Counted from the stretch's first letter, positions 36,330 through 46,121 are shown. The stretch is DNA of 64,000 nt from Leptospira sp. WS58.C1 (GCF_040833995.1 NZ_CP162137.1:1763001-1827000), one strand, 5' to 3'. The notes: generated by a model from the sequence alone, not told the origin. Program-made: numbers and translations.

Positions 36330-37129
36330 AACTTTTCTTTAAAGAATATCCACCCAAAGAAACGGCAACTCTTACCACTCCTATCTTAATTTTACACGGG
36401 TTATTCGGTTCTTCCAAAAACTGGGTCAGTGTTTCCGATTTTTTAAGCAAGTATTCCAAAGTGTACAGCCTAGATCTTAGAAACCACGGAGATTCTCCAC
36501 ATTCTTCGGAACATTCTTTGAGTGTAATGGCGGAAGATATAAAAGAATTTTTAGAGGATCACGGACTTGAGAAAGTGATTCTACTTGGGCATTCCATGGG
36601 CGGCCTAGTCGCCATGACATTCACACTCAGGTATCCTGAAAAAGTAGAAGACCTGGTCATCCAGGATATCGCTCCCAGAGATTATGATTTCAAGTATGAA
36701 GGGGAACTTACACTTTTAAGAACCGATCTTTCTTCCTTTAAAAATAGACAGGAAATAGATTCGGCTACTTCTCAGTTCGTTACAAATCCGTTTATCCGGA
36801 ATTTTTTACTCATGAACCTGGACCGAGCCGAATCCGGACAGTATCGTTGGAAATTGAATGTGGATGCCATCTCTCGCTCCAAAAATATGTTCCGTTCGGA
36901 GTTTTCCGGAAGAGTCAATCAATATTCCGGAAAAGTAATATTTATCATAGGGGGCGATTCCGAATATTTCCATACAAGCGATAAGATCGTATGTTTGGAG
37001 TATTTTCCAAACGCTATGTTTGAGACGATTCCCGGCGGGGATCATTATATCCATTTTACGAAGGCGGAAGAATTTCGAAAGATACTCGCTTCCTTTATGG
37101 ATTCTATCGTTTCCGGTTCGGAAAAATAA
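36314..37129 (+). CDS. Alpha/beta hydrolase (YbfF/esterase-like)
   Basis: 271 residues. The oxyanion-hole segment LILHGLFGSSKNW, the nucleophile elbow GHSMGGLVAM, an Asp in the IGGDSEYF strand and the catalytic His in GGDHYIHF form the usual triad layout. DLRNHGDSPHS is typical of YbfF-type esterases. The natural substrate is unknown; it could be a carboxylesterase or a thioesterase. The 3' end overlaps the convergent symporter gene by 26 bases. Confidence 0.88.
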   Translation: MFKEVKLFFKEYPPKETATLTTPILILHGLFGSSKNWVSVSDFLSKYSKVYSLDLRNHGDSPHSSEHSLSVMAEDIKEFLEDHGLEKVILLGHSMGGLVAMTFTLRYPEKVEDLVIQDIAPRDYDFKYEGELTLLRTDLSSFKNRQEIDSATSQFVTNPFIRNFLLMNLDRAESGQYRWKLNVDAISRSKNMFRSEFSGRVNQYSGKVIFIIGGDSEYFHTSDKIVCLEYFPNAMFETIPGGDHYIHFTKAEEFRKILASFMDSIVSGSEK

Positions 37130-38561
37130 ATCCTGCGAATAACGCGAAAGTCCAGAATAAGACCATTCCAAGCGGAACAAGAACCGTAAAATTATAGTTT
37201 TTTACCGTTCCTGAAATCCCGGTCACCAAGATAGAGCCTGCTAACGCAATCGCCAAACCCAGATCCGAAACAATGACCCTTTTTCTTAAGAACGGGATTA
37301 CTTCCGTTAAAAATACGGCAACCATAGAACCTACGGTAAATGAGGAAATTTTTAATCCTAACTCTAGGAGTCCTTTTGTATAATTTTCTGGTAGGGAAAA
37401 AAAGAAGAAGGAACTAAAAAAAAGTAAGATCCCGAAGAATAGAGAAGAAAGCTTTTGTCCTCCTAGATTCCAACCGAAATCCGCTTTTGCAGTAAGTGAA
37501 AGGGAATTTATCGAACTGGATAATGTTGACATAGTAGATGCCAATATCCCGGAAAGTAGAAGTCCTAAAAACGGGGTAGGAACTTCTTCTATTAGAAATT
37601 TGGAAAATACCTTGTCTTGAACGATTGTTTGTCCGTTAAATTTGTAGAATAAGAATGTCCCGATTCCTAAAAATAAGATCATCTGAAAAAATACCGCGAT
37701 ACCCGAGCTAATCATCGCCTTTTGGGCATCTTTTACGTTTCTTGCAGCAAGTGATCTTTGGATAAACATCTGGTCCGCACCGTGAGTTCCTAAGCTGAGT
37801 AATGCCCCACCCAAAACAGCCCAAGGCAGGAAGTAAGTCGCGGAAGGATTTTCCCATTCTAGAACTTTCAGTTTGTTTCCTTCCCAAGCGGAAGTGAGAA
37901 CCGTTACAGGGTCGGGACTTGATTGGTAGAGTAGAAGTAATGCGAATACTCCTCCGAATACATAAACAAAATATTGTAATGTATCCACCCATACGACCGA
38001 TCTGAATCCACCTTGCATCGTGTATAAAACGGTGATCAAGGTTACGATCGCTAAGGTCCAAACTCCGATCGAGTATTGATTGAATGTATACGGTAGAATT
38101 TTAGGAAGTCCTAATTCTAATAACATTGCCACTGGAAGTGTAGACGCGTAAAGTCTGACCCCATCGCCTAAGATCCGGGTTACGGAAAAAAGCCCCGACA
38201 TTGTTTTTTGGGATCTTCTTCCGAATCTGGTCCCCACCCACTCATACACGGAAAGAAAATTATGATGATAGGTAAGTGGAATGAGAACTAAGGCGACAAC
38301 CGTTCTTCCTAAAATATATCCGAAGACAACTTGCAAAAATGTGAAGTTTCCCGCATAAGCAATTCCTGGTACGGAAAGAAAGGTCAATGCAGAGGTTTCC
38401 GTCGCTACAATGGAAAGTGAAAGCGGAACCCAAGAAAGAGATCTGTTCGCTAAGAAGAATTCCTTGGATTCGGAACTTTTACGTCCGGATTTGAAACCGG
38501 AGTAGAGAATGATCCCAAAATAGAAAAATAAAACCAAAGCGTCTGACCAAGCAAATTGCAT
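37104..38561 (-). CDS. Sodium:solute symporter
   Basis: 485 residues with about 13 hydrophobic segments. SESKEFFLANRSLSWVPLSLS, ATETSALTFLSVPG and the TMQGGFRSVVWVDTLQ stretch are typical of the SSS (SLC5) family, which uses the sodium gradient to import sugars, amino acids, organic acids or vitamins. The residues do not tell which. ATG at 38561 gives the usual short outer N-terminus; an upstream in-frame start adds 12 charged residues. Confidence 0.9.
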   Translation of the reverse strand: MQFAWSDALVLFFYFGIILYSGFKSGRKSSESKEFFLANRSLSWVPLSLSIVATETSALTFLSVPGIAYAGNFTFLQVVFGYILGRTVVALVLIPLTYHHNFLSVYEWVGTRFGRRSQKTMSGLFSVTRILGDGVRLYASTLPVAMLLELGLPKILPYTFNQYSIGVWTLAIVTLITVLYTMQGGFRSVVWVDTLQYFVYVFGGVFALLLLYQSSPDPVTVLTSAWEGNKLKVLEWENPSATYFLPWAVLGGALLSLGTHGADQMFIQRSLAARNVKDAQKAMISSGIAVFFQMILFLGIGTFLFYKFNGQTIVQDKVFSKFLIEEVPTPFLGLLLSGILASTMSTLSSSINSLSLTAKADFGWNLGGQKLSSLFFGILLFFSSFFFFSLPENYTKGLLELGLKISSFTVGSMVAVFLTEVIPFLRKRVIVSDLGLAIALAGSILVTGISGTVKNYNFTVLVPLGMVLFWTFALFAGFIFPNRKR

Positions 38562-38679
38562 ACGCGAGCATTCTTTCTTCCGGGAGACTAAGCGCAAATC
38601 AGAATTCTTTTTGTTTTAGAAAAGCAAATGACGATCGGACAATTTCCCAAAAGATGGCAGAAAATCCGGATACTCGGTT

Positions 38680-39657
38680 ATGAGCGCGCCAAAGTACAAA
38701 TTCCAGATTAAGGTCCCGGGAACTTCCGCTAATTTAGGTTCCGGTTTCGATCTATTGGGATTGGCCTTCCAGATTTACAATGAGTTCAGTTTTGAATTCG
38801 GAAAAACTACCGAGTTTAAAAGAAAGATCAAAGGTTCTTCCGCTCCTGTATTTACCGATGAGGAGGACTTAGTTTTACAATCTTATAAAACGTATTTTTC
38901 CATATTTGTTTCTCCGCAAACCGTGTCCGCTGCTTCTCCTATTCCTTATTCCGTGACTATGGAGCTTGGACTTCCTTTAAAGGGCGGTTTGGGTTCGAGT
39001 GCAAGCGCCGTGGTTGCGGGATTTTCTGCCGCAAGGTTTGCGCAAAGTGTGTATTTTCCGGATACAAAACTTCCGAGTGAGTCTGAGTTCTTGTATCAGC
39101 TCGCATTATTAGAGGGTCATCCGGATAATACAACTCCCGCATATTTAGGCGGATTCGTTTTCTCTTATTTTGCCGAGGAGAAACTATATTATTTTAAAAG
39201 AAAGTTCCCTAAAAATATACATTGTTTCTTTCTCATTCCCGAATTAGAGATCGCGACCAATCATTCCAGGAAATGCCTTCCGGATACGTATCCGGTTTCC
39301 GATATCATTTTTAATATGAGTAGAATTTCCACTTGGTGGGAGTTCTTAGAATCCGGAGAACCTGGACTTCTCAAAAGAGCTTTGGAAGATAAGATCCATA
39401 CTCCGTATAGAATGAATTCCGAATTTCCACTTTTACCGTTGGTAGAAGAGATCCAGAAATTTTCGATCGGTGTTTCGCTTTCCGGGAGTGGTCCTGCCGT
39501 TCTAATTTATACCAGAAGAAAGGATTCCAAAAGGCTGGAGAAAAAATTCTCAGAGATTACGAAACAATTTACTGAAAAATCGGGGATTTCTTGCAGATTA
39601 GTGCGACTTTCTCCGGATACAACCGGTGCGAAGATAACTTTTAAAAAAATATCTTAA
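38680..39657 (+). CDS. thrB: Homoserine kinase
   Basis: 325 residues, a GHMP kinase. The start PGTSANLGSGFDLLGLA, the phosphate-binding loop GGLGSSASAVVAG and the C-terminal SLSGSGPAVL are the family's three motifs. The enzyme makes O-phosphohomoserine for threonine synthesis. No thrA or thrC is adjacent. The stop codon overlaps that of the convergent gene in TTAA. No strong ribosome binding site is visible before the ATG. Confidence 0.93.
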   Translation: MSAPKYKFQIKVPGTSANLGSGFDLLGLAFQIYNEFSFEFGKTTEFKRKIKGSSAPVFTDEEDLVLQSYKTYFSIFVSPQTVSAASPIPYSVTMELGLPLKGGLGSSASAVVAGFSAARFAQSVYFPDTKLPSESEFLYQLALLEGHPDNTTPAYLGGFVFSYFAEEKLYYFKRKFPKNIHCFFLIPELEIATNHSRKCLPDTYPVSDIIFNMSRISTWWEFLESGEPGLLKRALEDKIHTPYRMNSEFPLLPLVEEIQKFSIGVSLSGSGPAVLIYTRRKDSKRLEKKFSEITKQFTEKSGISCRLVRLSPDTTGAKITFKKIS

Positions 39658-40298
39658 TCTTCTTCCGAAGCTCTTTCTTTTCCGAAAGAATACAGACCTT
39701 TTTTATCTCTGGATCTGGTGGCAAGCCCAGGATGGATCTTTGCGACGGAGAATACGAATCTCATTCTTTCTTTTCCTAACTTATTCATAAAGAAGTTGGA
39801 AGTGAGTCCTATCTCGAAGTATTGGGTCATACGATCTTTGATGATCTTGTCCGAGATCCTGAAAGACGCGGTTTGTCCTATGATCTCATGACTTTCCAGT
39901 TTTTCCTGGGATTCCATTTTGGCGAAATGTTGCATACGAGGAGGTTTCATAATCGCAGGGCCTGAGCGATTGATTAGAATATCGTAATCTTCCGTATCTT
40001 TCCCTTTTTTTAAAACGAATACAAGATGTTCGTCCTGTATGGACTTGCAGAGGGTAGGGATATCTCCGTAAACTTGGCCTACCGAAAATTTATAAATTCT
40101 TGTACTTTCCGGAACTACGATCTCGTAGATGTCTCCTTCTTCAGGAGGGTCCATTTGGCCTGGACGTGTTTTGGCGGCGTAAGGACGTAGTACTTCCCAA
40201 TAAAAAAAGAATCCCATTCCTGAAACTGCAATGAGTGTCAGGACACCTAAGGCTAAATCCAGTTTAGGTGAAAATACAAGGCCTAACTCGAAAGCCAA
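39654..40298 (-). CDS. Unknown membrane-anchored protein
   Basis: 214 residues. One hydrophobic segment (about 14-34) follows a short N-terminus, so most of the protein is probably on one side of the membrane. The soluble part carries no domain I recognise; conserved-looking stretches include INRSGPAIMKPPRM and FEIGLTSNFFMNKLGKE, followed by a basic tail. It lies 3 bases downstream of the small gene at 40302-40619, and the two are likely one transcript. Probably a lineage-specific spirochaetal protein. Confidence 0.6.
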   Translation of the reverse strand: MAFELGLVFSPKLDLALGVLTLIAVSGMGFFFYWEVLRPYAAKTRPGQMDPPEEGDIYEIVVPESTRIYKFSVGQVYGDIPTLCKSIQDEHLVFVLKKGKDTEDYDILINRSGPAIMKPPRMQHFAKMESQEKLESHEIIGQTASFRISDKIIKDRMTQYFEIGLTSNFFMNKLGKERMRFVFSVAKIHPGLATRSRDKKGLYSFGKERASEED

Positions 40299-40301
40299 TT
40301 T

Positions 40302-40619
40302 TTATCCTTTTAGATCTATTTTACCGCGACCGGTTTTCGTTTCGGAGAAGGAGCTAAATCTGGAACTTACGATCATAGATAAAAGATCTTTCATTTGTTC
40401 CGGGCTGATCACTTGACTCATTCTTTCCTCTGCACTTACTGGGCTCGGTTTCATTACCAATTCATCCGTTCCAAGCTCATTTTTGAGTTTGATTCCTTTC
40501 CAATCGGCGCCTTGGATCTCCAGGACGTCGCCGACAGGTTCTAGTTCGGGTTTCGTTTCTTTCTGCACCGGAGACCAAGTCGCCGGATACTGTCCCGAAT
40601 GTATCCCATTTATGTTCAT
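40302..40619 (-). CDS. Small protein, possibly FlgM-like
   Basis: 105 residues, without signal or membrane segment. It starts MNINGIHSGQ, followed by a Pro/Glu-rich linker and VLEIQGADWKGIKL. FlgM-type anti-sigma factors begin similarly (M-K-I-N, with a later V-x-I-S region) and are of this size and disorder. The C-terminal helix (SPEQMKDLLSMIVSSRF) lacks clear FlgM residues, so this is only a possibility. The gene is followed after 3 bases by the membrane-anchored unknown. Confidence 0.5.
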   Translation of the reverse strand: MNINGIHSGQYPATWSPVQKETKPELEPVGDVLEIQGADWKGIKLKNELGTDELVMKPSPVSAEERMSQVISPEQMKDLLSMIVSSRFSSFSETKTGRGKIDLKG

Positions 40620-40817
40620 AAACCTAAACCTCCGTTTTCAGGTCCCTATTAATTCCTATCGGAAATCCAATCGCTTGCTTAATTTTTTTTCGAAATAATT
40701 CCTTTATAAGAGTGAATTTGAACTGTTTTTTTCTCAGGGATTCGAATGGATTTCGGCCTGTTTCAGCCCCTGAATTATTCGTTTGCCTCCATTACTCAGC
40801 TTTCTAAATTGGCAGCT

Positions 40818-40836
40818 AGGGGAACTTTTCTCCCCT
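40818..40836 (+). promoter_or_regulatory. Inverted repeat just ahead of the DsbA-like gene
   Basis: AGGGGA (40818-40823) and TCCCCT (40831-40836) form a perfect 6-bp stem with a 7-base loop in the mRNA leader. The ribosome binding site (GGAAAGGA) follows immediately. The rest of the 230-base region between the divergent genes shows A/T-rich sequence but no promoter I would assign. Confidence 0.35.
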
Positions 40837-40849
40837 TGGAAAGGATATT

Positions 40850-41917
40850 ATGTCTGAAGAAACTTCTTCCGCTCAGTTCGATCGACTTTTCGGTCAGAAA
40901 TTCAAGGATGTAATTCCTTGGATCTTTTTAGCTTACGTTCTATTATCGATTTATCCTATTGTGAAGTTCTTTCTCCCGGAACATTATATGAGGATCGGAA
41001 CATTCGGATTTTATACTCTTTCGGATGTAAAAAGGGAGAACCCGGCTGCTTATCGTAAGTATTTGCAAGAAAACAACCAGCAGATGTACAGACTTTTCTC
41101 CCAACTTGCTTCCCAAGAGATCCTAAAAAAAGAAGCGGCCGATAGAGGAGTTCCTGTGGAAGAACTGACTAAGTTCGGAAGAGGTTACGAGCCTGTGCAG
41201 GACGAAATTATTGCAGCTTATAATCAATTTAAGAATGAGCCTAGCTTAAAAGGTAAACCTTTAGCTGCTGTTCAAGACGAGATCGTAAAATATTTAAAAG
41301 CGGTTCAGGCTGATAGAGAAAGACAATCCTTCTTCGGAAGAATGAGAGAACAATACAATACCGAGATTATCGGACCGGAACTTCCTCCTCCTACCCGTGT
41401 TGTGATCGAGCCTAGTGAAAATCCAACCATTGGGCCTTCGGATGCAAAAGTTACAATCGTGGAATTTTCGGATTTCGAATGTCCTTACTGTGCTATGAGC
41501 CAAACCACAACTAAGGCTCTTAGAGAACAATATAAGGATAAAATAAAATGGGTCTTTAGGGATTTTCCTATGGATTTCCATAGAAATGCAATGTTTGCTC
41601 ACGTTGCTGCAAACTGTTCTATTCCTCAGGGAAAATACTGGCAATACAATAGTCTCCTTTTCGAAAACGGAAGAAAATTAGAAAAAGCGAATGTGATCCG
41701 ATTGGCACAACAAGTCGGTTTGGACATGGGAGCGTTCAATCGTTGTATCGCAGACGAAGACAAGATCAAAAGCGAGATCGAAGCGGATATGGAGGCAGGA
41801 CAAAGTTACGGTGTGAATGGAACACCTGCATTCTTCATTAACGGTATTTTAGTGGAAGGCAATATGCCGATCCAAAATTTCACGAAAATCATCGACGAAG
41901 AGCTGAAAAACAACTAA
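40850..41917 (+). CDS. Membrane-anchored DsbA-like thioredoxin-fold protein with SurA-like helical region
   Basis: 355 residues. A hydrophobic anchor (about 24-40) precedes a helical part (about 75-170) with SQEILKKEAADRGVPVEEL, which resembles the N-terminal chaperone domain of SurA-type proteins. A DsbA-like domain follows with FSDFECPYCAM (C211, C214), and the cis-Pro in GVNGTPAFFING. The protein probably oxidises or isomerises disulfides outside the inner membrane while holding unfolded clients. mdh follows after 31 bases. Confidence 0.85.
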   Translation: MSEETSSAQFDRLFGQKFKDVIPWIFLAYVLLSIYPIVKFFLPEHYMRIGTFGFYTLSDVKRENPAAYRKYLQENNQQMYRLFSQLASQEILKKEAADRGVPVEELTKFGRGYEPVQDEIIAAYNQFKNEPSLKGKPLAAVQDEIVKYLKAVQADRERQSFFGRMREQYNTEIIGPELPPPTRVVIEPSENPTIGPSDAKVTIVEFSDFECPYCAMSQTTTKALREQYKDKIKWVFRDFPMDFHRNAMFAHVAANCSIPQGKYWQYNSLLFENGRKLEKANVIRLAQQVGLDMGAFNRCIADEDKIKSEIEADMEAGQSYGVNGTPAFFINGILVEGNMPIQNFTKIIDEELKNN

Positions 41918-41948
41918 GCTCAAGTATATAAAAAGTTAGGAGTTTCAA

Positions 41949-42929
41949 ATGGCAAAAACAGTTAAGGTAGCAGTTACGGGTGCCGCAGGGCAGATCGGAT
42001 ATTCTCTATTATTCAGGATCGCCTCCGGTCAAATGTTCGGTGCGGATACTCCCGTAGAGATCCAAATGTTGGAACTGGAGGCTGCTCTTCCTGCAGCTAA
42101 AGGTGTGATCATGGAATTGGAAGACTGCGCCTTTCCTCTTTTGCAAAAAGTAAGTGTTTCCGCGGATCTGGATGTAGCTTTTAAAGATATCAATTGGGCG
42201 CTACTCGTCGGTTCCGTTCCAAGAAAAGCGGGAATGGAAAGAAGCGACCTTCTCAAAATTAACGGTGGGATTTTCGTAAACCAAGGAAAAGCGATCGAAA
42301 AGAACGCCGCTTCCGATGTAAGGGTTTTAGTAGTAGGTAATCCTTGTAATACGAACTGCCTTATCGCTATGAATAACGCGAAAGGAGTTCCTACTGAACG
42401 TTGGTTTGCAATGACCAAGTTGGATGAAAACCGTGCAAAATCCCAACTTGCGATCAAATCGGGAAATTTAGTTAAAGACGTTACAAATGTTGCAATCTGG
42501 GGAAACCACTCTTCCACTCAGTACCCTGATTTCTATAACGCAAAAATCGGCGGAAAAGTAGCAACAGACGTGATCAAAGACCATGATTGGTTAAAAGGCG
42601 ATTTTATTAAGAACGTTCAACAACGTGGAGCGGAGATCATCAAAGCTAGAGGAGCTTCTTCCGCTGCATCTGCTGCAAATGGAGTTGTGGATACTGTTCG
42701 CCAGATCATCACTCCTACTCCTGCAGGAGATTGGTTCAGCGTAGCTGTGGCTTCCGACGGCTCTTACGGCGCGGACAAGGGACTCATTTTCGGATACCCT
42801 GTGAAATCCGATGGAACGAAAATTGAGATCGTTAAGGGATTGGAATTGAACGACTTTGCAAAAGAGAAGTTCAATATCACTCATGACGAACTTAAATCGG
42901 AAAGAGACGAAGTTAAAGGGATGTTATAA
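41949..42929 (+). CDS. mdh: Malate dehydrogenase
   Basis: 326 residues. The NAD-binding [19 protein letters not shown], the [16 protein letters not shown] loop whose arginine binds substrate, VGNPCNTN and the catalytic histidine in [10 protein letters not shown] are typical of the group 2 bacterial/cytosolic malate dehydrogenases. It interconverts malate and oxaloacetate in the citric acid cycle. TTAGGAG precedes the ATG. The biotin genes follow after 15 bases. Confidence 0.97.
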   Translation: MAKTVKVAVTGAAGQIGYSLLFRIASGQMFGADTPVEIQMLELEAALPAAKGVIMELEDCAFPLLQKVSVSADLDVAFKDINWALLVGSVPRKAGMERSDLLKINGGIFVNQGKAIEKNAASDVRVLVVGNPCNTNCLIAMNNAKGVPTERWFAMTKLDENRAKSQLAIKSGNLVKDVTNVAIWGNHSSTQYPDFYNAKIGGKVATDVIKDHDWLKGDFIKNVQQRGAEIIKARGASSAASAANGVVDTVRQIITPTPAGDWFSVAVASDGSYGADKGLIFGYPVKSDGTKIEIVKGLELNDFAKEKFNITHDELKSERDEVKGML

Positions 42930-42944
42930 TCCCTCGGAAATCCC

Positions 42945-44084
42945 GTGCAGGAATCTCCATCCACGAAACTTCCTTTCTTTTCGGAGCTTCCTGCCTTCTT
43001 TTCCAGGTTAGAATCTCATAATAGGATCCGAGTTTTGGATCCTCCTTCCGGCCTAGACCTATGCTCCAATGATTATTTGGGGCTTTCAAATCATCCTGAG
43101 ATCATCCAAGCTTTAAAAGAAGGTATCGATATCTACGGTGCGGGTTCCACTGCAAGCCGTTTAGTTCGAGGTCATAGAAAGGTATTCGAGGAATTGGAAA
43201 ACGATTTTTCGAACTGGGTCCACGCGGAAGATTCTCTCTTTTTTGCGAACGGATATGCCGCGAATTTAGGAGCGATTTCCTGTGTTGCCGATCCTTCTTA
43301 TACGATCTTTTGTGATCGAAAAAATCATGCTTCTCTAATGGATGGGGTTCGGCTTTCCGGAGCAAAAAAAGTATATTATAAACATTCCGACCTAAACGAT
43401 CTGGAAAACTCCTTAAAAAAATATTCCGGAACCAAACATAAAATGATCGTGACCGAGTCCGTATTCAGTATGGACGGTGACAAAACCGATATAAATGCAC
43501 TCATTGATCTGAAAGAAAAATACGGTGCTATTCTCTACATTGATGAAGCACATGCAATCGGGCTCTTCGGGAAAGAAGGCGCGGGAGTTTCTTTAGAAGA
43601 AAAAATTTCCAGAGTTTCCGAAATAGATTTTAGAATGTCTACTTTTGGAAAAGCATTAGGGTTAGAAGGAGCAGTGATCTCCACAACTAAGGATGCTAGA
43701 AAGTATTTACTTCATTCCGCTCGGACTTTCGTGTTTTCGACCGGCCCACTTCCTGCGATCGCTCATGCGGGAAGGGTTGCAATACGTTTGGCAAAACGGA
43801 TGGAGAATGAGAGAAGAATATTGGCGGAAAATTCCGAATTCTTTAGAACTTCTCTCCACCGGATAGGATATAATACAGGAAATTCTAATACTCAAATTGT
43901 ACCGATACTTTTGGGTTCGGAAGAAGAAGCATTGGAACTTTCTTCTATTCTAGCCCGGAACGGATTCCAGGCCAAGGCAATCCGACCTCCAACGGTTGAA
44001 ATTTCCAGGATCAGAGTCTCTCTCAATTCGAAGATCCAAAGAAATGATCTGGAAAAGTTTGTACAATTGATTCGGGAGAATTAG
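42945..44084 (+). CDS. bioF: 8-Amino-7-oxononanoate synthase
   Basis: 379 residues. CSNDYLGLSNHPEI, GAGSTASRLVRG, the PLP-stacking DEAHAIGLFG and the PLP-lysine region STFGKALGLEGA mark the alpha-oxoamine synthase family; bioD, bioA and bioB downstream identify it as BioF rather than Kbl. It condenses pimeloyl thioester with alanine. The start is GTG at 42945 with a weak ribosome binding site, 15 bases after mdh. Confidence 0.95.
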   Translation: MQESPSTKLPFFSELPAFFSRLESHNRIRVLDPPSGLDLCSNDYLGLSNHPEIIQALKEGIDIYGAGSTASRLVRGHRKVFEELENDFSNWVHAEDSLFFANGYAANLGAISCVADPSYTIFCDRKNHASLMDGVRLSGAKKVYYKHSDLNDLENSLKKYSGTKHKMIVTESVFSMDGDKTDINALIDLKEKYGAILYIDEAHAIGLFGKEGAGVSLEEKISRVSEIDFRMSTFGKALGLEGAVISTTKDARKYLLHSARTFVFSTGPLPAIAHAGRVAIRLAKRMENERRILAENSEFFRTSLHRIGYNTGNSNTQIVPILLGSEEEALELSSILARNGFQAKAIRPPTVEISRIRVSLNSKIQRNDLEKFVQLIREN

Positions 44085-44086
44085 GT

Positions 44087-44752
44087 TTGTCCATTTTTGT
44101 AACCGGAACCGGGACCGATATCGGTAAAACTTTTTTTTGCTCTCTTATGATGGCGAAATATGCGGAAGAGCTAGGACTCAAATATCTAAAGCCGATCCAA
44201 ACCGGTACTGATTCCGACCGTGTGAAGATCATGAATCTTACCGGACTAAACGAGTCTTATTTTTTAAAAAATTATTATACCTTCGAGTTACCGGCTTCTC
44301 CTCATCTTGCCGCCGAAATGGAAAATACGACTGTGGAGACCGACGAGCTTTCCAGGCATCTTTTCAGCATCAAGGACGCTAAAATATTGGTGGAAGGCGC
44401 CGGAGGTGTATACGTTCCGATCAAACGTTATTTTTTTACTGCGGATTTAGTGGAACAGGCAAAACTACCATTGGTATTGGTGGCATCCACTGAGCTCGGA
44501 ACGATCAATCACACGTTATTATCTTTAGAGGCGCTTCGAAAAAGGGAGATCAAGGTTTTGGGTGTATATTTTATCGGTCCTGAAAACCCTCTTCGGTCTG
44601 ACAATATCCGGACCATAATAGAAGCAGCTGAAATCGGACTTTTAGGGACATTTCTTCTTCCGGATAGGATATTGTCTCGAAAGCAATTCTTGGATAAGGT
44701 TGCAAAAGAATTCGATCCGGATAGAATCCTCCCGGAATTACTTTTCCCTTGA
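44087..44752 (+). CDS. bioD: Dethiobiotin synthetase
   Basis: 221 residues. The P-loop TGTGTDIGKTFF, the LKPIQTGT substrate segment and VEGAGGVYVPI are diagnostic. It closes the ureido ring of dethiobiotin with CO2 and ATP. The start is TTG at 44087, 2 bases after the bioF stop and preceded by GGGAGAATTAGG; there is no ATG before the P-loop. The stop overlaps the bioA start by 4 bases. Confidence 0.96.
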   Translation: MSIFVTGTGTDIGKTFFCSLMMAKYAEELGLKYLKPIQTGTDSDRVKIMNLTGLNESYFLKNYYTFELPASPHLAAEMENTTVETDELSRHLFSIKDAKILVEGAGGVYVPIKRYFFTADLVEQAKLPLVLVASTELGTINHTLLSLEALRKREIKVLGVYFIGPENPLRSDNIRTIIEAAEIGLLGTFLLPDRILSRKQFLDKVAKEFDPDRILPELLFP

Positions 44753-46053
44753 TCTGGCATCCGTATACAATCCAACTAGATTCCGATCCTCCTTTAAAGA
44801 TCGTTTCCGCAAAGGGAGAATTTCTATATGATGAAAACGGTAAAGAATATATAGATGCGATCTCTTCTTGGTGGGTAAGCATCCACGGTCATAACCATCC
44901 CAAACTTGTGGACGCAGTTAAAAAACAATTGGAGTCTTTGGACCATGTACTTCTCGCAGGTTTTACCCATCCTCCCGCCCTGGAGCTTGCCCATGAACTT
45001 TTAGAATTTACGGGTTGGAATTTTCATAAGGTAGTCTATTCGGACAACGGTTCCACTGCACTCGAGATCATGCTTAAGATCGCTCTTCAGTATTTTAGGA
45101 ATCAAGGTAGAGAAAAGAAAAAAATATTCATCAACTTCTCCTATTCGTACCACGGGGACACGATCGGAGCGATGAGCGTAGGAGGAGACTCCGTATTTAA
45201 TAGAGTTTTCCAAAGCCTTTTATTCCAGACTAAAAATTTTCCTTCTCCCGCATGCCACGATTGTCCCGTTTCCAAATCTCCGCATTCCTGTGCGGAAGAT
45301 TGTTTGGACGAATTAGAGGCATATTTATCCGCTCACTCGGAGGAAGTAGTGGGTGTGGTGATGGAACCTTTGATCGCAGGAGCCGGTGGAATGTTATTTC
45401 ATAAGCCGAGCGTTCTGGCAAGACTGAGAGAGATCACGGAACGTTACGATGTACTTCTTCTTCTGGACGAAGTATTTACCGGTTTTGGAAGGACCGGGAC
45501 CGATTTTGCCTACCAAAAAGCGGGGATCCGACCTGACATGATTGCTCTTGCAAAAGGACTTACAGCCGGAATTTTACCCTTAGCAGTCACTCTTGTTAGG
45601 GAGGAAATTTACAAAGAATTCTTATCCTCGGAACCTATGAAGGCATTCTATCATGGACATACTATGACGGGATATCCTCCGGGTTGCGCTTCCGCGCTTG
45701 CATCATTACGGATTTATAAAGAAGAAAATAGGTTAGCCGACGTAAAACGATTGGAGTCCTATTTGGAAGAAGGTTGGGCCAGACTAAGGGCGGAATTTCC
45801 CGACAAGATCAAAAATACAAGGGTCCTTGGTTCCGTAGGAGTGGGAGAGGTTTTTACCGGTAAATTGAAACCAGGTTACGTGAACCCGTTCGCTAGAGAG
45901 TTCCGAAGGATCTGCCAAGAAAGAGGAGTGATTGTCCGACCGCTTGGGAATGTAATATATATAACCCCTCCATACAATATTTCTAAATCGTCTTTAGATC
46001 GGGTATTCCAGGCGATCCGAGAAGGTCTTTCCGCTTATAAAATCGTAGATTGA
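44749..46053 (+). CDS. bioA: Adenosylmethionine-8-amino-7-oxononanoate aminotransferase
   Basis: 434 residues. IWHPYTIQ at the start, ISSWWVSIHGHNHP, DEVFTGFGRTG and the PLP-lysine region IALAKGLTAGILPLAVT are BioA features. It makes 7,8-diaminononanoate with S-adenosylmethionine as amino donor. The start is TTG at 44749, inside the end of bioD (TTGA), and depends on translational coupling. Confidence 0.96.
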   Translation: MIWHPYTIQLDSDPPLKIVSAKGEFLYDENGKEYIDAISSWWVSIHGHNHPKLVDAVKKQLESLDHVLLAGFTHPPALELAHELLEFTGWNFHKVVYSDNGSTALEIMLKIALQYFRNQGREKKKIFINFSYSYHGDTIGAMSVGGDSVFNRVFQSLLFQTKNFPSPACHDCPVSKSPHSCAEDCLDELEAYLSAHSEEVVGVVMEPLIAGAGGMLFHKPSVLARLREITERYDVLLLLDEVFTGFGRTGTDFAYQKAGIRPDMIALAKGLTAGILPLAVTLVREEIYKEFLSSEPMKAFYHGHTMTGYPPGCASALASLRIYKEENRLADVKRLESYLEEGWARLRAEFPDKIKNTRVLGSVGVGEVFTGKLKPGYVNPFAREFRRICQERGVIVRPLGNVIYITPPYNISKSSLDRVFQAIREGLSAYKIVD

Positions 46054-46121
46054 CGAACGCCCGTTTTTTAACCTGAATATAGATTGCCAAGAAAAACACT
46101 GCCTCGGAAGCTATCGGCAGA

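Noticed and set aside
42029..42517. Open frame of 162 codons on the minus strand
   Set aside because: Antisense to mdh and rich in Ser and Phe; no family features.
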